Below, in pieces: positions 15,689 through 22,011 of a stretch of DNA of 33,448 nucleotides. Where the stretch lies: NCBI GenBank assembly GCA_946618265.1, contig CAMOLA010000024.1:1-33448 (forward strand), written 5' to 3'. Numbering within the stretch: position 1 is the stretch's first letter; every line of letters starts with the position of its first letter. The position numbers were made by a program, and so were the translations under genes. The stretch is from an uncultured Eggerthellaceae bacterium. Its GTDB lineage: Bacteria; Actinomycetota; Coriobacteriia; Coriobacteriales; Eggerthellaceae. Under the pieces are notes generated by a model. The model saw only the letters and a program-made list of their open reading frames with translations. It was not told where the DNA came from and searched no databases.

Positions 15689-16240
15689 TCACCCGTGCTT
15701 GGCGGCTAAACAGGCGGCGATCCCGCCGAGGATAAAGCGGTCGATTGCGGCGCGAACCTCGGCCCATTCGGCATCGGCTACGTGCACCGAACGCGCGGCG
15801 GCAAAGCAGCCTGACATCTGAAACGAGCACAGCGCTTTTGCCTGCATTTCCGTATAGCCAGCCCCGATGAGCAACTCGTACAGGTCATGCCCTTCCGGCG
15901 TGTCATGCCGCAACATGAACGCATCCATGAAACGCTGCTCCCGCACGACTGACGATCGCTCGCCCTCGTCGCGCACGAGCGAGCAAAACGGCCGCCCCTG
16001 CGGATGAAACCCATCCGAACATACCACCTGGCTCATGAGCGGCGACATCTCGTCCGAAATCTCGTCAACGAGCGAATCGAACACGTCGCCGGGATTGCCG
16101 AAATGCTCGTAGAACGTCGAGCGACTCACGCCAGCCGCCCGGGCAAGCTCCGACACGCTCACGTCGGACAGCGGCTTTTTCGCCAGCAGGCCGACGAGGG
16201 CATCCTTGATTTCCGTTTCAGTCTTCGTCTGGTATTTCAT
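15689..16240 (-). CDS. TetR/AcrR-family transcriptional regulator
   Basis: A 183-residue protein starting MKYQTKTETEIKDALVGLLA, with GGAG upstream of the ATG at 16240 (a GTG four codons earlier is less likely). The helix-turn-helix is VSVSELARAAGVSRSTFYEH followed by FGNPGDVFDSL. The C-terminal part (ALCSFQMSGCFAAARS, IDRFILGGIAACLA) is like a TetR_C_33/C-terminal ligand domain. Its promoter region carries the family A palindromic repeat 16 bp from the start codon. Neighbours: a convergent MFS exporter and a divergent DUF262 pair; either could be the target. No simple TetR dyad is visible right at its start. Confidence 0.82.
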   Translation of the reverse strand: MKYQTKTETEIKDALVGLLAKKPLSDVSVSELARAAGVSRSTFYEHFGNPGDVFDSLVDEISDEMSPLMSQVVCSDGFHPQGRPFCSLVRDEGERSSVVREQRFMDAFMLRHDTPEGHDLYELLIGAGYTEMQAKALCSFQMSGCFAAARSVHVADAEWAEVRAAIDRFILGGIAACLAAKHG

Positions 16241-16577
16241 CTCCCGCTCCACTTCGCACTGACCGAAAGGGAGACTCCCCTTCGGTCACTGACCGTTGGG
16301 GAGACTCCCTTTCGGTCAGTGATAACGCGCGCAAACTGACCTATCGCCCGCAAAACCCCGGGCCAGCTTTTTCGTTTACCAGCTGGCGCGCGCTATTTGC
16401 ATTTCGACCGCCCTCTTGTATGGCAGCTCTTACCGAGCAACCTGCAATCTCGAACATTTTCGGACATACTGTTCGATTTTGCAACACGATCGAAATCAGC
16501 TGCGAAGCGCTTTGTTACGATTGCGCCAACGAAATGGGCGTGCCATCGTGGCAGCGCGCCGAGAGAACGGAGGATTC
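16241..16577. other. 337-bp gap between TetR and DUF262 genes
   Basis: It holds the compound palindrome at 16257-16321, a CCAGCT/AGCTGG pair near 16370-16386, and a perfect 7-bp inverted repeat TCGAACA (16450-16456) / TGTTCGA (16470-16476) that could be an operator. No gene or RNA was recognised. Confidence 0.5.
16257..16321. repeat. Compound palindromic repeat, family A (two units)
   Basis: Two adjacent copies of the GACCG...GGGAG-A-CTCCC...CGGTC palindrome. The outer 23 bases of each end (starting CACTGACCGAAAGGG, ending CCCTTTCGGTCAGTG) also pair with each other at all but one position, so the 65-bp unit can fold as two small hairpins or one long one. It lies just upstream of the TetR start codon. 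Confidence 0.8.
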
Positions 16578-17636
16578 ATGCGAATCGAGCAACAATCGCT
16601 CCTCGACCTGATGGGAGCACCGGATGTGAGGTTCTCCATCCCCAAATTCCAACGCGCCTACTCGTGGGATACGCCGCAATGCGATGAGCTGTGGCGCGAT
16701 CTGCTCCGCGCGGCCCGCGCGCATCGCTCCCATTTCATGGGCACGCTCATCTACCTCGAGGAGCCGCATGACGGCAAGCGCCAGCTTTCAATTGTCGACG
16801 GCCAACAACGCCTGACAACGGTCACGCTCATCATGTCGGCGCTCGCGCAGCACATGCGCGAAACAGGAGACCAGCTGTTCGGCATCGATGCCGACTACAT
16901 CGCCGAGACGTTCTTGAACGGCGCCATCGGAACGAAACTGCTGTTATCCCCCGCCGACCGTGCAACGCTCGAAGCGGTTGTAAGCGGGTCAACCCTTCCC
17001 GAGCATCCATCGCCCCGCGTCATCGAGAACCTGGACAACTTCGCCGGCAAGATGCGCGAGAGCGGCTTCGACGCCATGGAGCTGTGGCAGGGGTTGCAAT
17101 CGCTCGTCGTCATCGCAGCCGAGCTCGATCATCGCGGACAGGCGCCCGTCATCTTCGAGAGCTTCAACTCGAAGGGCGTGCCGCTCGTCACGGCCGACCT
17201 CGTGCGCAATTACCTGTTGATTGCCGAAAGCCATGCCGAGCAGAAGCGCCTGTTCGAGAAATATTGGGAGCCCATCACGGGCGTTTTCGGCGACGACCCG
17301 GGTTCGATCAAGCTGAACAACGCCATCTTGGGTTGGCTGGCCGTCCGCCTGAAGAAGGTTCGCAAATTCGGTGACGACCAGGCATTCAGCATATTCAAGA
17401 GCTTCTGCGAGGATGAATACGACGGCACGGTGGACGACTTGCTCGACGAGCTGTACGCGTTCTGCATGGTCTGGGCCGAGCATTACCGCTACCACGCCGT
17501 GAAGAAGTACAAGACCGCGGACTGGGCCAAGCTCGGCCACAAGACGCGCGTGTCGGGGCGCAAGCGCGCCAAGCTGGACAACCCCGAAAGCGCCGAGTAT
17601 TTCAAGAAGCACTTCGGCGTCGACCCGCAATGGTAG
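16578..17636 (+). CDS. DUF262 (GmrSD N-terminal-like) protein without nuclease half
   Basis: A 352-residue protein starting MRIEQQSLLDLMGAPDVRFS, with GGAGG before the ATG at 16578. The DUF262 signature is complete: FSIPKFQRAYSWDTPQCDEL with W/L positions, then SIVDGQQRLTTVTLIMSAL, and later VIFESFNSKGVPLVTADLVR. DUF262 forms the ParB/Srx-like NTP-using half of type IV restriction enzymes such as GmrSD. Those proteins are 550-700 aa with a C-terminal DUF1524 HNH nuclease (HxxP/HNHxxP); here the protein ends after DUF262 and a basic tail (KKYKTADWAKLGHKTRVSGR). The next gene, 12 bp on, is a second DUF262 protein. The role may be defence or something quite different. Confidence 0.82.
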   Translation: MRIEQQSLLDLMGAPDVRFSIPKFQRAYSWDTPQCDELWRDLLRAARAHRSHFMGTLIYLEEPHDGKRQLSIVDGQQRLTTVTLIMSALAQHMRETGDQLFGIDADYIAETFLNGAIGTKLLLSPADRATLEAVVSGSTLPEHPSPRVIENLDNFAGKMRESGFDAMELWQGLQSLVVIAAELDHRGQAPVIFESFNSKGVPLVTADLVRNYLLIAESHAEQKRLFEKYWEPITGVFGDDPGSIKLNNAILGWLAVRLKKVRKFGDDQAFSIFKSFCEDEYDGTVDDLLDELYAFCMVWAEHYRYHAVKKYKTADWAKLGHKTRVSGRKRAKLDNPESAEYFKKHFGVDPQW

Positions 17637-17648
17637 GAGACGATCATC

Positions 17649-18689
17649 ATGAACATACAGCAAGAACCGTTTCTTGAGCTCCTGGGCTACGAAAACGCCC
17701 GATTCGTGATTCCAGTGTTCCAGCGGGTGTACTCGTGGGACGCGCGGCAGTGCAACGAGCTGTGGGACGATATCATGGAAACAGGCGCACAAGCCGATGA
17801 CGCGGAACCGCACTTCATGGGAATGCTGCTGTACGCGGCCGACACCGAAAGCTGGCAAGGCGCCGAGCAGCTCGACGTCATCGATGGCCAGCAGCGCATG
17901 ACCACGCTAACCCTGCTGCTGTGCGCGCTTGCCCGCTACCTCGACGAGACGGGCAAGCAGGTCGGCGGTCTTTCGGCAAACGACGTCTTCGCACGCTATC
18001 TGCGCACGAGCGGCGACTGCGGCTCGGCGACGTCGGGCAAGCTGGCGCTGTCGTTCATGGACCGCGACACGCTCTATGCGCTCGTGGGCGCAGGTGTCAT
18101 GCCGGCAGAACCTGCGGGCCGCCTTATCGACAACCTCGAATTGTTCTACGCGCGCATGCAGGAGCCGGACTTCGACGTTGCGCAGCTGTGGCGCGGACTC
18201 GAACGGCTCGAGGTTGCGAGCATCCTGCTCGGACACGACGACAGCCCACAGCTCGTGTTCGAGAGCCTCAACTCCAAGGGCATGGCGCTTTCGACCGCCG
18301 ACCGCATCCGCAACTTCGTCGTCGTCAGCGACGAGGCGAACGGACATGTCGAAGACGGCGTATTCGACGGCAACTGGCTGCCGCTCGAGAGCCTCATAGC
18401 CAACGCGCAGGTCGACGTCGACGTGACCGGCGTCGTGCACGCCTGGCTTGCCGGCAAGTACCGCGACACCCGCATCTTCGACGCAAGTGAAGCATACGGT
18501 CTGTTCAAAAGCTGCTTGCGCAGCGAGTTTAACGATAACCTGGCTGCAGCGCTCGACGACGTCGCCGCCTATGCCCGCAAGCTCATCGACGACGAGGCCT
18601 TCCGCACCGAGGCGCTCGAGGACGCGAAGCGCTGGATTGCGGGAAAACCCAAGGAGCTGATTTCCGAATACAAGATGTTCGGCGACTAG
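17649..18689 (+). CDS. Second DUF262 protein, tandem paralogue
   Basis: A 346-residue protein starting MNIQQEPFLELLGYENARFV; its ribosome site (TAGGAGA) overlaps the upstream stop, so translation is coupled. Signature blocks: FVIPVFQRVYSWDARQCNEL, DVIDGQQRMTTLTLLLCAL and LVFESLNSKGMALSTADRIR, aligned one to one with the upstream protein. It has an acidic character and no basic tail, and it ends EDAKRWIAGKPKELISEYK. It also lacks DUF1524. Two truncated DUF262 proteins in one operon suggest a hetero-oligomer made from a duplicated gene. It is followed by a dyad and a small-protein gene. Confidence 0.82.
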   Translation: MNIQQEPFLELLGYENARFVIPVFQRVYSWDARQCNELWDDIMETGAQADDAEPHFMGMLLYAADTESWQGAEQLDVIDGQQRMTTLTLLLCALARYLDETGKQVGGLSANDVFARYLRTSGDCGSATSGKLALSFMDRDTLYALVGAGVMPAEPAGRLIDNLELFYARMQEPDFDVAQLWRGLERLEVASILLGHDDSPQLVFESLNSKGMALSTADRIRNFVVVSDEANGHVEDGVFDGNWLPLESLIANAQVDVDVTGVVHAWLAGKYRDTRIFDASEAYGLFKSCLRSEFNDNLAAALDDVAAYARKLIDDEAFRTEALEDAKRWIAGKPKELISEYKMFGD

Positions 18690-18698
18690 CGCGCATTC

Positions 18699-18723
18699 GG
18701 TTCGCGTATCATATACGTGAACC
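18699..18723. promoter_or_regulatory. 11-bp arm dyad between DUF262 pair and small gene
   Basis: GGTTCGCGTAT and ATACGTGAACC pair at 10 of 11 positions around CAT. It starts 9 bp after the DUF262 stop and ends 23 bp before the ATG at 18747, overlapping an alternative GTG at 18717. It could be an operator or a mild terminator (no T-run). Confidence 0.45.
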
Positions 18724-18746
18724 GCCGAGAGAAAGACGAGCAAACG

Positions 18747-18944
18747 ATGACCGCGGATAACGCAAAGGGCAAATGGAGCGCCGACCGCGATGCGCGCAGC
18801 ATAGCGCGTCCAGGCAGGGACGAGAACGGCAAGGCCATCGTGACGCCCGAGATGCGCGCGCTGACCGAAGCGCTCGCCCATCCCGACGGAGATCCCTACG
18901 ACAACGCCCGCAAGCTCGGCTTCTACTGCGAGCGATGCGGCTAA
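18747..18944 (+). CDS. Small hypothetical protein ending in CxxC
   Basis: A 65-residue protein starting MTADNAKGKWSADRDARS and ending GFYCERCG, so two cysteines in CxxC spacing are at the very C-terminus. It is hydrophilic, with alternating charges and PEMRALTEALAHPDGDPYDN in the second half. I do not recognise the family. A GTG at 18717 would extend it by ten residues but lies inside a dyad with no ribosome site; GACGAG upstream of the ATG is modest. It is followed 16 bp later by a perfect palindrome. It may be an rubredoxin-like or zinc-binding fragment; a single CxxC would need a partner to bind metal. Confidence 0.5.
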   Translation: MTADNAKGKWSADRDARSIARPGRDENGKAIVTPEMRALTEALAHPDGDPYDNARKLGFYCERCG

Positions 18945-18960
18945 AGAAGCCTATCCGGAC

Positions 18961-18993
18961 GAGTGGGCAGGCAATCTGATTGCCTGCCCACTC
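18961..18993. repeat. Perfect palindrome after the small gene
   Basis: GAGTGGGCAGGCAATC and GATTGCCTGCCCACTC flank one central T (16-bp arms, no mismatch), 16 bp after the stop. The odd-length style matches the other palindromes, but the sequence is unlike families A-C. It probably acts at the 3' end of the transcript. Confidence 0.7.
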
Positions 18994-19011
18994 CGTTGAT
19001 GCGTTGCCATG

Positions 19012-19032
19012 CGTTTCTCCCATCGAGAAACG
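19012..19032. terminator. Short hairpin upstream of ackA
   Basis: CGTTTCTC and GAGAAACG form an 8-bp stem with a 5-nt loop. There is no T-run. It stands between the small-gene palindrome and the ackA promoter. Confidence 0.3.
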
Positions 19033-19076
19033 AAGCCGATAATCAACAAGAGGCGCTTATCGGAACACCCTAACAC

Positions 19077-19082
19077 TATAAT
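19077..19082 (+). promoter_or_regulatory. -10 box (TATAAT) for ackA
   Basis: A perfect TATAAT lies 41 bp before the ackA ATG. The -35 region (around GCGCTTAT) is poor. The start would be about 19090. Confidence 0.5.
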
Positions 19083-19123
19083 GGGCATAAGTGATTGATA
19101 GGGTAATTTCGGAGGTGCACCTT

Positions 19124-20341
19124 ATGCTCGTGCTCGTCGTGAACGCAGGAAGCTCGTCGCTCAAATCCCAACTCATCGAAACCGAGGGCAAGGATGCCCG
19201 CATGAAGTGTCTCGCCGAAAAGGTGGGCACCGACGATGCCTACATGAGCATTTCGTTTGCGCCCGACTTCCAGAAAGTGAAATACAACGTGGCGGGCCTA
19301 TCGGTCGCTCAGTGCCTGCGCAAGCTGCTCGATGTCATGACCGACGATCCCGAAAGCCCCATCAGCGGCCTCGGGCAAATCGACGCGATCGGCAACCGCA
19401 TCGTGGCCGGCGGCGAGTACTTCACCAAAGCGGCCATCATCGACGACGAGGCTCGCGCAAACCTCGACAAATGCGAGGAGCTCGCGCCGCTGCACAACCC
19501 GGCCGCCGACGCATGCATCGACATGCTGCGCAAGCTCATGCCCGAAACGCCGCAGGTCGCCGTCTTCGACACCGCTTTTCACACTACCATGCCGCCGAAG
19601 GCCTACATGTACCCACTGCCCATGCGCTACTACGAGCAGTACCACATCCGGCGCTACGGCGCCCACGGCACCTCGCATCGCTATGCTGCCCAACAGGCTG
19701 CCAACCTCCTGGGGCGGCCACTGCGCGACCTCGGCCTCATCACGTGCCATCTGGGCAACGGCGGATCGATCACCGCAGTCAACCACGGCAAGTCAATCGA
19801 CACCACAATGGGTTTCACGCCGCTCGAGGGCCTTATGATGGGCACGCGATCGGGCAACATCGACCCGGCCATCATCACCTACATCATGCGCGAAGAGGGT
19901 CGGACCTTCGACGAAATGGACTCGATCCTCAACCGCGAAAGCGGCATCTTGGGAATAAGCGGTACTTCGGGCGACATGCGCGACGTGCTCGACGCGGCCA
20001 ACCGCGGCGACGAGCGCGCAAACTTGGCCATCGACATGTACGTCTACCGCGTGCAGAAAGCGATCGGCAGCTACTACGCCTCGATGACCCGCACCGACGC
20101 CGTCGTCATGACGGCCGGCATCGGCGAGAACTCCGCCGACTTGCGCGAGCGCATCTTCGCAGGGCTCGCGCACATGGGCATGATCTTGGACAAGGAACGC
20201 AACGACGTCACCGGCCAAATCGGCATGAACCGCATCATCTCCATCGACGACTCCCCCATCAAGATCTGCGTCGTCACAACCGACGAGGAAATGCGCATCG
20301 CCCGCGAGACCGACAACCTCGTCAGCCAGCTCCGCGAATAA
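19124..20341 (+). CDS. ackA: Acetate kinase
   Basis: A 405-residue enzyme converting acetyl phosphate and ADP to acetate and ATP. GGAGGTG precedes the ATG at 19124. Family marks in order: VLVVNAGSSSLKSQLIE (phosphate-binding N-terminus), VAVFDTAFHTTMP (catalytic Asp), RRYGAHGTSHRYA, ITCHLGNGGSITAVNHG, GLMMGTRSGNIDPAII (catalytic Arg) and VMTAGIGENSADLR. Length is standard. No phosphotransacetylase gene is adjacent. In a methyl-group-using anaerobe it would close the acetyl-CoA to acetate branch that yields ATP. The stop codon overlaps the left end of a palindrome at 20340-20372. Confidence 0.96.
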   Translation: MLVLVVNAGSSSLKSQLIETEGKDARMKCLAEKVGTDDAYMSISFAPDFQKVKYNVAGLSVAQCLRKLLDVMTDDPESPISGLGQIDAIGNRIVAGGEYFTKAAIIDDEARANLDKCEELAPLHNPAADACIDMLRKLMPETPQVAVFDTAFHTTMPPKAYMYPLPMRYYEQYHIRRYGAHGTSHRYAAQQAANLLGRPLRDLGLITCHLGNGGSITAVNHGKSIDTTMGFTPLEGLMMGTRSGNIDPAIITYIMREEGRTFDEMDSILNRESGILGISGTSGDMRDVLDAANRGDERANLAIDMYVYRVQKAIGSYYASMTRTDAVVMTAGIGENSADLRERIFAGLAHMGMILDKERNDVTGQIGMNRIISIDDSPIKICVVTTDEEMRIARETDNLVSQLRE

Positions 20342-20372
20342 TGCAACAGCCGACCAGGTCGGCTGTTGCATT
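20340..20372. repeat. Palindromic repeat, family B, overlapping the ackA stop
   Basis: AATGCAACAGCCGACC and GGTCGGCTGTTGCATT flank a central A (16-bp arms, perfect). The first two bases are the last two of the ackA TAA. Related copies are at 24775-24809 and 31720-31754. It probably forms the 3' end hairpin of ackA; there is no T-run. Confidence 0.8.
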
Positions 20373-20485
20373 CGTGCGAACAGCAACATCAGTCGACGTA
20401 ACGTAACATGCACGACACGTATCGTATGCGCCAATCGTGATAGACTAGACGAGCGCACATCAAACGTCATGCGAAAGGAAGCATC

Positions 20486-20845
20486 ATGAGCGATTGCCTG
20501 TTTTGCGAGATCATAGCCGGGGAAATCCCCTCGAAGAAAGTCTACGAGGACGACCTGTTCTACGCGTTCGACGACATCGAGCCCGAATGCCCCGTCCACA
20601 CGCTGGTCATCCCCAAGCAGCACTTCGACAACCTGCAGGACGACGTCCCCGAGGAGCTGCTCGGCAAGCTGCTGAAAGTCGTTCCCGAGGTCGCCAAGGC
20701 CAAGGGCGTTGGCGAATCCGGCTATCGTTCGGTCATCAACACCGGCCCCGATTCTGCAGCGACGGTCAGCCATCTTCACGTGCACATCCTGGGCGGCGTC
20801 AAGCTCGGCCGATTCACCTTCGAAGGCTCCCAGCGCCTCGGCTAA
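20486..20845 (+). CDS. HIT-family (Hint-like) nucleotide-binding protein
   Basis: A 119-residue protein starting MSDCLFCEIIAGEIPSKKVY, with AAAGGA upstream. The histidine triad is SHLHVHILGG near the C-terminus; DDIEPECPVHTLVIPKQHF is the usual Hint region, with zinc-type Cys in CLFC at the N-terminus. Members hydrolyse adenosine 5'-phosphoramidates such as AMP-lysine. The gene is monocistronic, with its own terminator. Confidence 0.93.
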   Translation: MSDCLFCEIIAGEIPSKKVYEDDLFYAFDDIEPECPVHTLVIPKQHFDNLQDDVPEELLGKLLKVVPEVAKAKGVGESGYRSVINTGPDSAATVSHLHVHILGGVKLGRFTFEGSQRLG

Positions 20846-20873
20846 TAGCGCAACGCGTTCCCCGCAAACTAAC

Positions 20874-20906
20874 AGCGCCTCGGCTTCATGGTCGAGGTGC
20901 TTTTTT
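20874..20906 (+). terminator. Intrinsic terminator of the HIT gene
   Basis: AGCGCCTCG pairs with CGAGGTGCT (one G-U), 10-nt loop, followed by six or seven T. Its left arm repeats 13 bases of the HIT gene's own end (CAGCGCCTCGGCT at 20831). Confidence 0.85.
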
Positions 20907-20979
20907 CCATAGAAGCAGTTTCGCATTTGCGCCACAAGCGCCGCAAGCGCCGTGAGCGCCTTGCGCGAAACCCTCACGC

Positions 20980-21022
20980 AAAAAAACGCGCGGACCACCC
21001 GATGAGCAGGCGGCCCGCGCGT
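20980..21022 (-). terminator. Intrinsic terminator of the corrinoid protein gene
   Basis: On the minus strand ACGCGCGGGCCGCC pairs with GGTGGTCCGCGCGT (two G-U) and is followed by a run of seven T. It lies 25 bp after the stop. Confidence 0.88.
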
Positions 21023-21046
21023 CTATCAAGTACAGTCAGGGTTATC

Positions 21047-21676
21047 CTAGAAGAACTCGGCGATCTTCTCGGCTGCAGAACCAGCATCCGGCGTGTAGGC
21101 GTCTGCGCCGATTTCGTCGCAGAACTCCTGGGTGACCGGAGCGCCACCGATCATGATCTTGACCTGGTCGCGCAGGCCAGCGTCGGCGATAGCCTTGACG
21201 GTGGCGTCGAGCGCAGGCATGGTGGTGGTCAGCAGAGCGGACAGGCAGACAACCTTGCACTCCGAATGATCTTTGATGTAGTCAACGAAGGCCTCGGGAG
21301 CAACGTCGACGCCCAGGTCGGCGATTTCGACGCCCTTGCCCTCGATCATCATGCGAACGAGGTTCTTGCCGATGTCATGCATGTCGCCCTGAACGGTGCC
21401 GATGACGGCGTAGCCCAGCGGCTCGGTGCCGCCAGCGACCATCGCGGGCTTCAGAACGTCGGTACCAGCGGTCATGGCGCGAGCTGCAACCAGCATCTCG
21501 GGCACGAAGCACTCGCCCTTGGTGAAACGCTCGCCGATGATGCCCATGGCTTCGATCATTGCGTCAAGGATTTCCTGAGGATCCATGCCCTCGTCCAGAG
21601 CCTGCTGTACGAGCGGACCGGTTTCCTTCCTCTTGCCCTTCATTGTCTTCTCGCGAAGATCATCAAGAATAGCCAT
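21047..21676 (-). CDS. Corrinoid (B12-binding) methyltransferase protein
   Basis: A 209-residue methyl carrier of the MtaC/MtbC/MtvC type. Residues 1-85 form the helical cap (B12-binding_2): LVQQALDEGMDPQEILDAMI, MGIIGERFTKGECFVPEML. Residues 90-209 form the B12-binding Rossmann domain with GDMHDIGKNLVRMMIEGKG, the DxHxxG lower-ligand motif, then VVCLSALLTTTMPALDATV and IMIGGAPVTQEFCDEIGADA. The methyl group is taken from a type I methyltransferase and passed to tetrahydrofolate by the enzyme at 26488. A clear promoter lies 55-83 bp upstream of the ATG. AAAGGGGAG is the ribosome site. It is expressed separately from the rest of the cluster. Confidence 0.94.
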   Translation of the reverse strand: MAILDDLREKTMKGKRKETGPLVQQALDEGMDPQEILDAMIEAMGIIGERFTKGECFVPEMLVAARAMTAGTDVLKPAMVAGGTEPLGYAVIGTVQGDMHDIGKNLVRMMIEGKGVEIADLGVDVAPEAFVDYIKDHSECKVVCLSALLTTTMPALDATVKAIADAGLRDQVKIMIGGAPVTQEFCDEIGADAYTPDAGSAAEKIAEFF

Positions 21677-21730
21677 GGTGCTCCCCTTTCCTGTATGCCG
21701 ACTTGAGCTTCATGGTTTTGCTACGGTCAT

Positions 21731-21759
21731 AAAATATCTTTATTACCCTGTTAAGTCAA
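21731..21759 (-). promoter_or_regulatory. Promoter of the corrinoid protein gene
   Basis: On the minus strand TTGACT (5 of 6) at 21754-21759 and TATTTT (4 of 6) at 21731-21736 are 17 bp apart. The start would be about 21724, with a 48-nt leader. Confidence 0.6.
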
Positions 21760-21782
21760 GAGCAAAATGGCCCAAATGACTT

Positions 21783-21790
21783 TTTTTAAT
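21783..21790. repeat. Left flanking direct repeat (putative target-site duplication)
   Basis: TTTTTAAT lies immediately outside the left terminal inverted repeat and is repeated exactly at 21962-21969, immediately outside the right one. Confidence 0.65.
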
Positions 21791-21961
21791 TCTAACAGTC
21801 TAGATAACGGGTGATGGATTAAGATGATTCGAGAGATTGAACTGGGCGTTTGTAATTTAAGCCGCAAATATGGCAAGCCACCTATGCCAAATCGGTCAAT
21901 TATTCGTATACATCACCAGGTCAACGTCTCGTTTTCATCACCTGTTATCTAGACTGTTAGA
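21791..21961. mobile_element. Putative 171-bp MITE
   Basis: The terminal inverted repeats are 26 bp (21791-21816 and 21936-21961) and pair at 25 of 26 positions; the outer end reads TCTAACAGTCTAGATAAC. The 119 bp between them have no open frame of note and are much less GC-rich than the genes around. An exact 8-bp direct repeat (TTTTTAAT) flanks both ends, as expected of a target-site duplication. There is no transposase, so it would need one in trans. The IS family cannot be named from the ends. An alternative is a large stem of a regulatory RNA, but the flanking repeats favour an element. Confidence 0.7.
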
Positions 21962-21969
21962 TTTTTAAT
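21962..21969. repeat. Right flanking direct repeat (putative target-site duplication)
   Basis: An exact second copy of TTTTTAAT (see 21783-21790), abutting the right terminal inverted repeat. Confidence 0.65.
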
Positions 21970-22011
21970 AAAAGAATTTTATGAATCGTCATTTTTGACT
22001 AATAAAAGTGA

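Larger units (their letters stand above)
21677..22011. other. 335-bp AT-rich gap upstream of the corrinoid protein gene
   Basis: From right to left it holds a short stretch after the ASKHA gene's stop, the 171-bp putative MITE (21791-21961) with its flanking repeats, and the corrinoid gene promoter (21731-21759). No coding sequence was seen. Confidence 0.7.

Noticed and set aside
16989..18881. Long open frames antisense to the DUF262 pair
   Set aside because: Both DUF262 proteins have intact motifs and ribosome sites; the antisense products have no recognisable features.
20831..20885. A 13-bp direct repeat (CAGCGCCTCGGCT) at the HIT gene end and in its terminator
   Set aside because: Probably a local duplication that supplied the terminator arm; not enough for a separate claim.
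19793..20998. A 401-codon open frame antisense to ackA and the HIT gene
   Set aside because: It crosses two well-supported genes and a palindrome; composition is typical of antisense shadow frames.
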